A stretch of DNA of 64,000 nt from Viridibacterium silvisoli (GCF_036017035.1 NZ_JAYXHS010000001.1:434001-498000), one strand, 5' to 3'. Shown: positions 34,444 through 43,022, counted from the stretch's first letter. The notes: generated from the sequence alone by a model not told the origin. Numbers and translations are program-made.

Positions 34444-35316
34444 TTACTTCACACTCTTGCCGGAGTAATCTCGCGCAAACTGCCAGGCCACGCGGCCACT
34501 GCGCGAGGCGCGCATCATCGACCACTGCAGGGCTTCACGGCGGATGCTGTCTTCCCAGTCCGTCAGATCGACACCGAATACGCCCAGCCAGTGACGAACG
34601 ATCTGCAGATAGGCTTCCTGATTGAAGCTGTAGAACGACACCCACAGGCCGAAGCGGTCTGACAGCGAAACTTTCTCCTCCACCGCCTCGCCCGGATGCA
34701 GCTCGCCATCGTCGCCATGCTTCGTGCCCAGGTTGTCGGCGAAGTACTCCGGCATGAGGTGGCGGCGATTACTGGTGGCATAGATCAGCACATTGTCGGG
34801 CACCGATGCGAAGCTGCCATCGAGCACGGTCTTGAGCGCCTTGTAGCCCGGCTCGCCATCCTCGAAACTCAGGTCGTCGCAGAAGATGATGAAGCGCTCG
34901 GCACGCTTGCGGACCAGGTCGACGATGTGCGGCAGATCGACGAGGTCGCTCTTGTCGACTTCGATGACGCGCAGCCCTTCGCTCGCATACTCGGTCAGCA
35001 CGGCGCGCACGATGGAACTCTTGCCCGTGCCGCGCGCGCCGGTCAGCAGCACGTTGTTGGCACGCTGCCCACGCACGAACTGACGCGTGTTGGCGTCAAC
35101 GCGCCCTTTCTGGTCATCGATGTCCTGCAGGTCGGCGAGATGGATCGGCTGCAGGTTGTGCAAGGGCTCCAGCCAGCCACGCCCCTGATGCGTGCGCCAG
35201 CGTTGTGCGAGTGCGCTCCAGTCCGGCAGCGGCGGGGCCGGCGGCAAGATGGCTTCGAAACGCGCCATGAGATGTTCTGCACGCGCAACGAGACGTTCAA
35301 TATCAGCGGGACTCAT
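34444..35316 (-). CDS. DUF815 family AAA-type ATPase
   Basis: 290 aa. Walker A GARGTGKSS (about 97-105), Walker B FIIFCDDLSF (about 149-158) and the conserved ATSNRRHLMPEY (about 185-196). This matches DUF815, a family of predicted ATPases of unclear function that often neighbour mltA or cell-wall genes. Its start overlaps the stop of a 55-aa membrane protein by 4 bases. It is divergent from mltA. Confidence 0.9.
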   Translation of the reverse strand: MSPADIERLVARAEHLMARFEAILPPAPPLPDWSALAQRWRTHQGRGWLEPLHNLQPIHLADLQDIDDQKGRVDANTRQFVRGQRANNVLLTGARGTGKSSIVRAVLTEYASEGLRVIEVDKSDLVDLPHIVDLVRKRAERFIIFCDDLSFEDGEPGYKALKTVLDGSFASVPDNVLIYATSNRRHLMPEYFADNLGTKHGDDGELHPGEAVEEKVSLSDRFGLWVSFYSFNQEAYLQIVRHWLGVFGVDLTDWEDSIRREALQWSMMRASRSGRVAWQFARDYSGKSVK

Positions 35317-35480
35317 TTGGGCTCCTCTGTTTCTGCCGGTGTCGCGGGGCCCTTCGGGTCCGCAGCTTGCGACGAAGACGACTCAGGCTTTCCTTTAGGC
35401 CACGTTGCCCACACAATCCCCAGCAACATGCATAACGCCAGCAATGCCTCCAGCAAAATGACCCACAAACCATCGTCCAT
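35313..35480 (-). CDS. 55-residue single-span membrane protein
   Basis: 55 aa with a GGAGCGG ribosome site. One membrane helix (about 5-27, LWVILLEALLALCMLLGIVW) is followed by a hydrophilic Ser/Ala/Pro tail ending TEEPK. Its stop overlaps the start of the DUF815 ATPase (ATGA), so the two are co-translated; it may anchor the ATPase to the membrane. Its 5' end overlaps the predicted 5' end of mltA on the other strand. It is too short to assign to a family. Confidence 0.72.
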   Translation of the reverse strand: MDDGLWVILLEALLALCMLLGIVWATWPKGKPESSSSQAADPKGPATPAETEEPK

Positions 35481-36777
35481 AACCGCTCCAGCGCTCAATC
35501 CATTCAAACAAGACCGGCAGTATAGGCCAGCCGCAACAGCTCTCCTGTGTGCCGCACTCGGCGCGTTGCTGGCCGCGTGCTCGACGACCACGCCGGCGCC
35601 GGTTCGCGAGCAGGAACCCACGCCCGCCGCCAACTGCCCTGCGCCCGTTCTACCCGCACCTGTCGTCTGCCCCGGCCCGGAACCCAAACCTCCCGTGCAA
35701 CCGCCCGCCGCTCCCTGGCGCAGCGCCGACTGGTCCGCGCTGCCGGGCTGGCAGCAAGACAAGCCTGCTCAAGCCTGGCCCGCGTTGCTGGCATCATGCA
35801 AGGCCCTGCGCAGCGACATGCTGAAAGCATGGTCCGCAACCTGCGATGCGGCTCGTGAGTTGGGCCCGCAAGCCAGCGATGCGGCGGTCCGCCAGTTCCT
35901 TCAGGCACGCCTTACGCCGTGGCAGCTCATCAACGTCGACGGCAGCGAGACAGGCCTCATCACCGGCTACTACGCACCGTTGATTCAAGCCAGCCGCACA
36001 CAAACCGATCGTTTTCGCACGCCGGTATTAGGCGTCCCCGATGATCTTATTACGGTAGATCTGGGCGAGCTCTATCCCGAACTAAAAGGCAAACGAGTGC
36101 GTGGCAGGCTCGACGGACACAAGCTGGTGCCGTACTGGTCGAACGGTCAACTCGCGGCCATAACCGATCCTCAGCAACTCCCGTCTAAACCGCTGATGTG
36201 GGTAGAGGACAGCATCGAGTTCATGTTTCTGCAGATTCAGGGCTCGGGCTTTGCCAAGTTCAGCGACGGCAGCCGCGTACGCATCGCCTATGCAGACCAG
36301 AACGGTCACCCTTACAAGTCCATTGGCCGCTGGCTGATCGACAGGGGGGAACTGACCTTGGACAAGGCCAGCATGCAGGGCATACAGGCTTGGGCACGCG
36401 CCAACCCAAAACGCTTGCTCGAACTCATTTCCGCCAATCCAAGCTACACGTTTTTCCGCGAAGACGTCTCTTCTGGCGATGGAGTCCAGGGCGCGCAAGG
36501 GGTAGAGCTCACCGCCATGCGCTCGACTGCCGTGGATCCAAGAACCATCCCGCTAGGCGCGCCGATGTTCCTGTCGTTCAACATGCCCGATGGCAAGCCA
36601 ATGCAACGCCTGATGCTTGCGCAAGACACGGGTGGCGCGATCACTGGCCGCGTGCGTGCAGACTTCTACTGGGGCTTCGGCGCGGAAGCCGGGTCCCAGG
36701 CCGGCCGCATGCGCCAGCAGGGGCGCATCTGGATCCTGTGGCCGCAAGGCAGCACCCCGCCAACTGCCACCCCCTAA
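35458..36777 (+). CDS. mltA: Membrane-bound lytic murein transglycosylase A
   Basis: 439 aa. A lipoprotein signal ends in LLAACS (lipobox, Cys at about residue 41), preceded by a charged N-terminus; the exact start is uncertain because no ribosome site is visible and the 5' end overlaps a minus-strand gene. After a Pro-rich linker (45-75) the MltA domain (GLITGYYAPLIQAS) and the C-terminal 3D domain (AQDTGGAI..ADFYWGFG) follow, with the catalytic Asp in the 3D block. It cleaves peptidoglycan to anhydromuropeptides at the outer membrane. Confidence 0.92.
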   Translation: MTHKPSSITAPALNPFKQDRQYRPAATALLCAALGALLAACSTTTPAPVREQEPTPAANCPAPVLPAPVVCPGPEPKPPVQPPAAPWRSADWSALPGWQQDKPAQAWPALLASCKALRSDMLKAWSATCDAARELGPQASDAAVRQFLQARLTPWQLINVDGSETGLITGYYAPLIQASRTQTDRFRTPVLGVPDDLITVDLGELYPELKGKRVRGRLDGHKLVPYWSNGQLAAITDPQQLPSKPLMWVEDSIEFMFLQIQGSGFAKFSDGSRVRIAYADQNGHPYKSIGRWLIDRGELTLDKASMQGIQAWARANPKRLLELISANPSYTFFREDVSSGDGVQGAQGVELTAMRSTAVDPRTIPLGAPMFLSFNMPDGKPMQRLMLAQDTGGAITGRVRADFYWGFGAEAGSQAGRMRQQGRIWILWPQGSTPPTATP

Positions 36778-36806
36778 GCTCTCGCGGCCCACTCAAGGGG
36801 CCGTAG

Positions 36807-36834
36807 TTGTCAGGCCTCTTGCCTGACTTCTTTG
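36807..36834 (+). terminator. Weak terminator-like hairpin after mltA
   Basis: GTCAGGC and GCCTGAC form a 7-bp stem with a 5-base loop about 30 bases past the stop, followed by TTCTTTG. The T-run is interrupted. Confidence 0.45.
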
Positions 36835-36977
36835 CATTCATGCCAGCAGCGTAAGGCTGGCCGCCCGCTCCTGCTCTGAAGCAAGTGTCGCCCCTCAAGC
36901 CGCAATAAGCCGTAGGCACGGGGCTTGCGACGCTTGGAGCGGTGGCATTTTGTGCGACGAACGGCAGGTCTGTTTCC

Positions 36978-37006
36978 TTGCAAAAGTTGTAAGGCAACTA
37001 TATAGT
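36978..37006 (+). promoter_or_regulatory. Strong orphan promoter
   Basis: -35 TTGCAA (36978-36983), exactly 17 bases, then -10 TATAGT (37001-37006). Transcription would begin near 37013. No full-length gene follows within the next 160 bases, only a terminator, which defines the small-RNA candidate. Confidence 0.7.
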
Positions 37007-37012
37007 TAGACC

Positions 37013-37177
37013 GACATGACGAGTTTCCTGCAGCCCGGGAGGCTTCTCAAACCAGATTCAGCCGCGAGCACGAAGCGCTCTTCAGACGCAGCGACGTTTT
37101 CCGGCTTTACCGACCACTCTCCACTCACCTCGGTGGAATTCAGGGGTTGCCCCTACTAGGGCAACCCCAATTTTTTT
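37013..37177 (+). ncRNA. Candidate small RNA of about 165 nt
   Basis: It is bounded by a clear promoter and by a strong terminator (10-bp stem GGGGTTGCCC/GGGCAACCCC, six-base loop, then AATTTTTTT). Internal stems include GAGC/GCTC around 37063-37080 and ACCGA/TCGGT before the terminator. The ends do not pair with each other, so it is not 6S RNA, and it lacks tmRNA, RNase P or SRP features. A 47-codon frame (37016-37159) runs through it, but its ATG would be only about 3 bases from the predicted 5' end and its stop falls inside the terminator loop, so a non-coding RNA is favoured. Confidence 0.6.
37143..37177 (+). terminator. Rho-independent terminator of the small-RNA candidate
   Basis: GGGGTTGCCC (37143-37152) pairs perfectly with GGGCAACCCC (37159-37168) and is followed by seven T residues. 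Confidence 0.9.
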
Positions 37178-37439
37178 GTATTTGCCCTTGATCCTGCCCG
37201 GTCGCCAGGATCCCCCCATCCAGCAAAGCTCGGCATGTCCTGTGTAGCAAATCGTCATTTCCCTGATTTTCCGCTTGCCTTGTCAGGCAATTCAGGCAAA
37301 CTGCCGGCCAGTGGCATTGATTCCAGTCCCCTCGCCACTGTCTGGTTTTTCCCAAAAATCTGCTTCGTCCTCCTCGACTGGTGTCGCCGGCAATGCTCCG
37401 AGCGGCAGGTCGACGCAGTGCTCTCCTCATTGGAGCTAC

Positions 37440-39272
37440 ATGTCATTCGCATCACTGGGACTCAGTGAGTCCATTCTCCGTGCCGTATCCGAACGCGGCT
37501 ATACCGATCCGACCCCGATCCAGGCACAAGCCATTCCGGCCGTGTTGTCCGGTGGCGATCTTCTCGCCGGCGCACAGACCGGCACCGGCAAGACGGCAGG
37601 TTTCACTCTGCCCATCCTGCAACGCCTGAGCACGACCGAACCACGAAAAGCGGGCGCAATCCGCGCACTGGTGCTCACGCCCACGCGCGAACTCGCGGCG
37701 CAAGTCGAAGAAAGCGTGCGCGAGTACGGCAAGCACACCGACATCAGCTCGATGGTCATGTTCGGTGGCGTCAGCATCAATCCGCAGATCACACAGCTGA
37801 AGAAGCGCGTCGATGTGCTCGTCGCCACGCCGGGCCGTCTGCTCGATCACGTGCAGCAAAAGACGCTCGATCTGTCGAACGTCGAAATCCTCGTGCTCGA
37901 TGAAGCCGACCGCATGCTGGACATGGGTTTCATCCGCGACATCAAGAAGGTGCTCGCGCTGCTGCCCAAGCAACGTCAGAACCTGCTGTTCTCGGCGACT
38001 TTCTCGGACGAGATCAAGGCGCTCGCCGATGGCCTGCTGAACAATCCGGCACTCATCGAAGTGGCCCGTCGCAACCAGACGACCGAGCTCGTCGAGCAGA
38101 AGGCGATGCTCGTCGAACAGCGCGCCAAGCGTCATCTGCTGGCGCACCTGATCAAGGAGCACGCATGGTTCCAGGTGCTCGTCTTCACGCGCACCAAGCA
38201 TGGCGCCAACCGCCTGGCCGAACAATTGACCAAGGGCGGCATTCCGTCGCTGGCCATTCACGGCAACAAGAGCCAGAACGCGCGCACGCGTGCGCTGGCT
38301 GAATTCAAGAGCGGCGAGCTGCAGGTACTGGTCGCCACCGATATCGCAGCACGTGGCCTCGACATCGTCGAACTGCCGCACGTCGTGAATTTCGAATTGC
38401 CGAACGTGCCGGAAGATTATGTGCATCGCATTGGCCGTACCGGTCGTGCGGGTGCGACAGGTGAAGCCCTGTCTTTGGTCGCGCCTGACGAAGCCAAGTA
38501 CCTGGCGGACATCGAGAAGCTGACGAAGAAACAACTGACACGCGTTACGCCACCCGCATTCGAGCTCCCCCCGGTCAGCGCTGATGACAGTATGGCGCGC
38601 GAGCCACGTCAGCCGCGCAACGGTGGTCGTCGCGAAGGCGGCGGCCAGCGCGGTGCAGGACAACGCACGGAAGGCGGACGTGGCGATGGTCAACGTCAGG
38701 GCCAGCGTCGTGAAGGTCAAGGTCAAGGCCAACGTGATGGTGCGCCGCGTACGGGTGGTCAGCGTCGCCCACGCCCCGAAGGACTCAGCGCACGTGACGT
38801 AGGCGAGGTGGTCAGCGCCGGTGGCGTGATGCCGGAGGCACGCGCAGCAGGCGGACGTGGCGATGGCCAACGTCAGGGCCGCAATCGCAACGAAGGCTCT
38901 CGTGATGGCGCCGCGCGCACCGGCAATGCCCGGGGTGATGGCGCGCGCAACAATGGCGGCCGCGGCCGGCAGGATGGACAACCCGGCTCGCAGCCTCGCG
39001 CACGCAGCGCAGGCAATGGTGGGGGCAATTCCGGCAATGGCCCGCGTCGTCAAGGCGCGTCGCAACCGCAACGCGCTGGCGGCGGCAATCGCCAGGGCCA
39101 GGGCAATAACCGTCCGCGCTACCCACGCGACGAAAACGGTGACGTGAATGGCAATGTCATTCTGCCTTCGCAGGTCGAGAAGGAAGTGGATGGCAATCGC
39201 GCCCCTTCCAAGCAGGGCGGCATCCGCAATGCGCTGAGCCGCGGCATCAAGGCCTTGCGCGGTATGGCCTGA
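37440..39272 (+). CDS. rhlE: DEAD-box RNA helicase, RhlE type
   Basis: 610 aa with a GGAG site. Helicase core residues 1-375: Q motif (GYTDPTPIQAQAIP), motif I AQTGTGKT, motif II VLDEADRMLDMGF, motif III SAT, and motif VI HRIGRTGRAG. The tail (about 390-560) is low-complexity, rich in Gly, Arg and Gln, with repeated GGRGDGQRQG units and RGG-like patches, ending in a short basic segment. Such tails bind RNA and can drive condensate formation. It acts in RNA remodelling and ribosome assembly, especially in the cold. A strong terminator follows. Confidence 0.93.
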   Translation: MSFASLGLSESILRAVSERGYTDPTPIQAQAIPAVLSGGDLLAGAQTGTGKTAGFTLPILQRLSTTEPRKAGAIRALVLTPTRELAAQVEESVREYGKHTDISSMVMFGGVSINPQITQLKKRVDVLVATPGRLLDHVQQKTLDLSNVEILVLDEADRMLDMGFIRDIKKVLALLPKQRQNLLFSATFSDEIKALADGLLNNPALIEVARRNQTTELVEQKAMLVEQRAKRHLLAHLIKEHAWFQVLVFTRTKHGANRLAEQLTKGGIPSLAIHGNKSQNARTRALAEFKSGELQVLVATDIAARGLDIVELPHVVNFELPNVPEDYVHRIGRTGRAGATGEALSLVAPDEAKYLADIEKLTKKQLTRVTPPAFELPPVSADDSMAREPRQPRNGGRREGGGQRGAGQRTEGGRGDGQRQGQRREGQGQGQRDGAPRTGGQRRPRPEGLSARDVGEVVSAGGVMPEARAAGGRGDGQRQGRNRNEGSRDGAARTGNARGDGARNNGGRGRQDGQPGSQPRARSAGNGGGNSGNGPRRQGASQPQRAGGGNRQGQGNNRPRYPRDENGDVNGNVILPSQVEKEVDGNRAPSKQGGIRNALSRGIKALRGMA

Positions 39273-39293
39273 TCTCGCACCAGATAGTCAGCA

Positions 39294-39330
39294 TCAAAAA
39301 AAGCGCCAGCGAAAGCTGGCGCTTTTTTTT
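39294..39330 (+). terminator. Rho-independent terminator after the helicase
   Basis: GCGCCAGC/GCTGGCGC stem with a GAAA loop, flanked by an A-run and eight T residues. Confidence 0.92.
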
Positions 39331-39514
39331 GTCTGTTTGCGCCAGGACAGGCACCAATCATCGCCACAGGAGTCACACGAGGCCGACTCAGGACATGTCG
39401 CCTCTGGCGCACTGCATCAAGGGCGGGATTGCGGTTTTGTGCCACTGCTGGCGTGGCAGAATGATTGTTCTCGCAAGCTGCCTCAGAGCGGCCTCGAATA
39501 ATGGAGCAGACAAA

Positions 39515-41605
39515 ATGGAATTCAGTACGCGACGCACCACCCTGGCGCGCCTGTGCCTGTGCACGGCCAGCCTTTGCACCGCCCTGCCCGCAAACGCCGT
39601 CTGGCAGTGGCAGCTTGAAACAACCAATGCCAATCTCTTTGTGGCGGCCAGTGATCCCGCCTGCAAGGTCGATGTGCTCGCTGGCAGTGACGCAGCCGTT
39701 CTGCGCTCGACGGATGCGGGTCAAAGCTGGCTGACCATGCCTGCGCCGGGCGGCGCAGCGATCGCCTCCGTTCTCTTTGATGCGAATCGCCAGCAGTTCA
39801 TGGCGGTGGGGGCTTCGGGCACGATCCTGCGCAGCCGCAATTGCGGCCAGCAATGGGAGCGCGCGGGTAACCTACCCGGTGAAAGTCTTCGCGCGTTGGT
39901 GCTTGTCGACGCCAAGCGCGGCACGCTGGTCGCAGCGGGGGCGGCGGGCACGGTGCTGCGCTCAACCGATGGCGGCGATACGTGGAAGTCCGTGCCAACC
40001 CCCACGCACGGTTTTATTGGCCATATGCTGCAGCACTCACGCAGCAAGAGCCTGATTGCCGGCGGCGAGAAGGGCATGTTGATGCGCTCGGACAACGGCG
40101 GTGCGCGCTGGCAGAAACTGCAGGCACCGGAGGCTGACGTCAGCAAGCTGACGGAGCTCGCGAGCGGCACTTTGCTCGCCACCTTCAACAACGGACAAGT
40201 GCTTCGCTCAAGCGATGCGGGGCGGCGTTGGCAAGCCGCCAGCCTGCCTGCGAGTGACAAGGCGCCAGTAGTCAATGGCATTGCCCAGACCGCCGACGGA
40301 AATATCGCTGCAGTCACGCAGGACGGCCGGGCTTTGCTCTCGCACGACGATGGCATGCGGTGGACATACGCCGATACAGGCAGCCGGGCTTTCCTCTCTG
40401 CGGTCATGGCAACGACGGACAAGGAGTTCGTTGCGGTTGGCGCCAACGGCACACTGCTGCGCAGTAGCGAAGGCGGCAAGCGCTGGAGCGCCTCTGCGCT
40501 AGGCGTACAACAAGAGTTCGAGTCCATCAACCGCCTGCCAGGAGGCGAGCTGATTGCACCGGGCAGCGGTGGCATCGTTGCACGCAGCACCGATGACGGA
40601 CGCAGCTGGAAGATCGTCCGCAACGCCGTCAGCAAATACACGCACGTCATTGTCGGCGCGCCGAGTTCATCTCCCGCAGCCAACACCTTGATCGCAGCAG
40701 GCGTCACGGGCCAGCTCGCGCGTTCGGTGGATGACGGCCATAGCTGGCAACCCATCGCCGCCCCGGACGAGGTCTACTTCTTCACCGCCGTATATCACCC
40801 GGGCACACGCGCCTTTCTGGTAGGCGGCTCACGCGGACAACTGATGCGCTCCACGGACGGCGGCACGACCTGGCAGGCGCAACAGCCTTCCGGCGACAGC
40901 AATATCAGCCAGCTAAGCGTGCAGGCCTCCGGGCGCATCACGGCGCTCACTGCTGCAGCCGGCATCCTGTACTCCGACGATGGAGGCCAACACTGGCAGA
41001 CCAGTGACGCGGACAAGGACGTCATCTGGCTCGGCGAAGCACAGGATCCGCAGACCCGCGTCATCGTCGCAGCAGGTCGCGAAGACACCTTGATCCGCAG
41101 CGAAGACGGCGGCGCGCACTGGAGCAAGCTGCCTGCGGGGCTGGGTAAGGGAATGTTCCGCGTGCGCAGCGTCGATGGTGTGTTCCTGGTCTCCGGCCGG
41201 GACGGCGCCATGCTGCGCTCAACTGATCAGGGCAAGAGCTTCCAGACGATTGCCCTGCCCACACCCACTGCCATTTGGGATGTCGCTGCGATTCCTGGCG
41301 TAGCCGGTGGGCTGATTGCGGTCGGCAGCAAGGGAAACATCCTGCGCTCGAGCGACCTGGGTGTGAGCTGGCAGTCCGTGATGTCCGGCAGCAGCGAGTT
41401 GTTGCGCGTCATCACACACGACCCGGCCAGCAATGCACTCATCGTCACGGGCCGTGGCGGCGCCCTGCTGCAATCACTGGATCAGGGCCGGAGCTGGAGC
41501 CCGATCAACAGTCCGTCCGAGACCCGCTACGCAAGCGTATGGCGCAATCCGGCGACGGGCACCTTGCTGTTCTCTGGCGATCGCATCCTGCGCGCCAGCC
41601 ACTGA
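39515..41605 (+). CDS. Secreted BNR/Ycf48-like beta-propeller protein
   Basis: 696 aa with GGAGC 8 bases before the ATG. Residues 1-28 are a signal peptide (MEFSTRRTTLARLCLCTASL, cut after ANA). The rest consists of fifteen repeats of about 45 residues, each with the pattern LRSTDGGxxW (for example LRSTDAGQSW, LMRSTDGGTTW, LRSSDLGVSW), as in BNR/Asp-box and Ycf48-like propellers. That number fits two seven-bladed propellers. No catalytic residues of sialidases are apparent. It may bind glycans or assist a surface complex; it lies next to the pectate lyase cluster, tail to tail. Confidence 0.87.
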   Translation: MEFSTRRTTLARLCLCTASLCTALPANAVWQWQLETTNANLFVAASDPACKVDVLAGSDAAVLRSTDAGQSWLTMPAPGGAAIASVLFDANRQQFMAVGASGTILRSRNCGQQWERAGNLPGESLRALVLVDAKRGTLVAAGAAGTVLRSTDGGDTWKSVPTPTHGFIGHMLQHSRSKSLIAGGEKGMLMRSDNGGARWQKLQAPEADVSKLTELASGTLLATFNNGQVLRSSDAGRRWQAASLPASDKAPVVNGIAQTADGNIAAVTQDGRALLSHDDGMRWTYADTGSRAFLSAVMATTDKEFVAVGANGTLLRSSEGGKRWSASALGVQQEFESINRLPGGELIAPGSGGIVARSTDDGRSWKIVRNAVSKYTHVIVGAPSSSPAANTLIAAGVTGQLARSVDDGHSWQPIAAPDEVYFFTAVYHPGTRAFLVGGSRGQLMRSTDGGTTWQAQQPSGDSNISQLSVQASGRITALTAAAGILYSDDGGQHWQTSDADKDVIWLGEAQDPQTRVIVAAGREDTLIRSEDGGAHWSKLPAGLGKGMFRVRSVDGVFLVSGRDGAMLRSTDQGKSFQTIALPTPTAIWDVAAIPGVAGGLIAVGSKGNILRSSDLGVSWQSVMSGSSELLRVITHDPASNALIVTGRGGALLQSLDQGRSWSPINSPSETRYASVWRNPATGTLLFSGDRILRASH

Positions 41606-41628
41606 GCATTCAGGCTCACCAGCAAGCA

Positions 41629-41655
41629 AAACGGGCGCCGAGGCGCCCGTTTTCA
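41629..41655. terminator. Bidirectional terminator between the propeller and first pectate lyase genes
   Basis: AACGGGCGCC/GGCGCCCGTT stem with a 3-base loop, flanked by A and T runs on both sides, lying between convergent genes. Confidence 0.88.
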
Positions 41656-41679
41656 TTGCGAACTACTTTGCCTGGTAGA

Positions 41680-42771
41680 TCAGTAAGCGGTCACGTCCGA
41701 CGTGCTGACATCGCACACCGAGGTATTCCACTTCTCGCCAATCTTTGGCGATTCAGCACTGCCGTTCTTCTCGATACCCTTGTACTCGACGCAAACCGAA
41801 GGGCTGCCCGACTTGTAGCCCTTGATCTGCAGCTTGCGGATGGTGACCACGTCGCCGTAGTTGCCGTTTGCACCGGCGATCGAGCCAGCCTTGCCGACCT
41901 TCACGTTGTTGAGCGTCAGCTTGCGCGGGCCGCCATTGTTCGTGCAGTTACCGCATGAACGCCAGACCTTGCCCGTATCAACGATGTAGGAGTCTTGCAG
42001 GATGGTCGTGCTGTTCTTGCTGTTGTGCTGCAGAGCCTTGTCGGCTGCGCCGGCGATGATGACGTTCTTCACCGTGACGGTCGAACCAGAACCGAGATTG
42101 GAAGCTGCGTCTTCACAGACATCTTCCCAGTACACGTTCTGCAGCGTGCAGGAGCCCTTGCAATGCACACCGTCCGAACCATTGGTGCCACCGTAGATGA
42201 TCACGTCCTTGAGGGTCGCGCCGTCTTCCAGCAGGAAGACCGGGATCTGGCCTTCGTCTTCACAGTTGCCCACCGAGTTCTTCACGCCAACGCGCTGGTT
42301 GCCGTAGCTCTTGGTCACGCCAGCGGCGATCGTCGTCGTACCGGAATTCACGACCGAACTCGTTGCCGACGGGATCGTCATGTTGATGGTGCCGCTTGGA
42401 GTTGGAGTAGGCGTCGGGGTTGGAGTGGGGGTTGGCGTTGGCGTTGGGGTAGGAGTCGGTGTTGGAGTAGGCGTTGGTGTCGGGGTAGGCGTCGGAGTTG
42501 GCGTGCTGCTGGTTGGGCCAACCGAGCACCAAGCCGAGGACGTGAAGGTATTGCTCGGGAAAGCGGAGCTGGAGCAGGCGAAGTTGCCGGTCTTGACGGC
42601 ATAGACAAACGAGCCGGATTTGCCCAGGGCGACATCATGCGTGCCGCTCATCGTGCAGGTTGCGCCGGTGTTCTGTACGCACTTCGTGTAGCCGGAAGGA
42701 GCATCCGTTGCGGCGAATACGCCGCTGGCCATCATTGCGAGAGCTACGCCGGTAAGAGCATTGCGGATCAT
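41680..42771 (-). CDS. Secreted PL3-type pectate lyase, copy 1
   Basis: 363 aa with a CAGGAG site. Signal peptide 1-20, then a small Cys-bearing module (21-86; Cys31, 39, 66, 82), a Thr-Pro repeat linker (about 88-125) and a catalytic domain (126-363). The lyase domain has the PL3 blocks GSDGVHCKGSC, NVYWEDVCEDA, ADKALQHNS and WRSCGNC. It should cleave polygalacturonate by beta-elimination outside the cell. Its catalytic domain is nearly identical to copy 2, but its N-terminal module differs more from copies 2 and 3 than those do from each other. Confidence 0.93.
   Translation of the reverse strand: MIRNALTGVALAMMASGVFAATDAPSGYTKCVQNTGATCTMSGTHDVALGKSGSFVYAVKTGNFACSSSAFPSNTFTSSAWCSVGPTSSTPTPTPTPTPTPTPTPTPTPTPTPTPTPTPTPTPTPSGTINMTIPSATSSVVNSGTTTIAAGVTKSYGNQRVGVKNSVGNCEDEGQIPVFLLEDGATLKDVIIYGGTNGSDGVHCKGSCTLQNVYWEDVCEDAASNLGSGSTVTVKNVIIAGAADKALQHNSKNSTTILQDSYIVDTGKVWRSCGNCTNNGGPRKLTLNNVKVGKAGSIAGANGNYGDVVTIRKLQIKGYKSGSPSVCVEYKGIEKNGSAESPKIGEKWNTSVCDVSTSDVTAY
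42410..42509. repeat. Thr-Pro hexanucleotide repeat in pectate lyase copy 1
   Basis: About 16-18 tandem degenerate six-base units (plus-strand GGNGTN) encode an alternating Thr-Pro linker. Because units are six bases long, gain or loss of copies changes linker length without shifting the frame. The same region of copy 2 is missing from the assembly. Confidence 0.85.
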
Positions 42772-42876
42772 TATTTTGTGTCTCCTGAGTATTTGCGTTG
42801 AGTTCTGTTGTTGTGCTTCTAATGCTTCAACTTGCTCTCTCTTGTATGGACTGCTTTTTCAGCAATCTACGGCCAG

Positions 42877-42905
42877 ATTATAAATTCGTCAGAACTGACA
42901 TTCAA
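42877..42905 (-). promoter_or_regulatory. Predicted promoter of pectate lyase copy 1
   Basis: Perfect -10 TATAAT (42882-42877), 17 bases, -35 TTGAAT (42905-42900). The spacer contains the palindrome GTCAG-AA-CTGAC (42888-42899), a place where a repressor could sit. Confidence 0.7.
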
Positions 42906-42907
42906 TT

Positions 42908-42927
42908 AACAAATCGATACATTTGTT
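42908..42927. promoter_or_regulatory. Operator-like inverted repeat upstream of the copy 1 promoter
   Basis: AACAAAT-CGATAC-ATTTGTT, a perfect 7-bp inverted repeat, begins just beyond the -35 box. Its A/T-rich symmetric shape loosely recalls IclR-family sites such as KdgR boxes; the regulator is unknown. Confidence 0.45.
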
Positions 42928-43022
42928 ATATTTATCACATGACTTTTCAGCGGAGATATGTATTGGCTCCGAACAAACAGGCTCACGCGCTGGAAAGAAC
43001 CCTCTCTCCGCGGCCCAGGCAT

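Larger units (their letters stand above)
36778..37439. other. 662-bp gap between mltA and the helicase gene
   Basis: It contains the hairpin after mltA, the orphan promoter, the small-RNA candidate and its terminator, and then about 260 bases (37178-37439) that are presumably the promoter and 5' leader of the helicase. Long leaders are common on cold-shock helicase mRNAs, but I see no clear -10/-35 pair in this part. Confidence 0.5.

Noticed and set aside
37016..37159. A 47-codon frame inside the small-RNA candidate
   Set aside because: The ATG would be about 3 bases from the predicted RNA start and the stop lies in the terminator loop; an open frame of this length is not unexpected by chance.
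42311..42604. Val-Gly repeat frame opposite the pectate lyase linker, and the impression of a short CRISPR-like array
   Set aside because: The repeats are degenerate six-base units without spacers and are explained by the Thr-Pro linker of the lyase.
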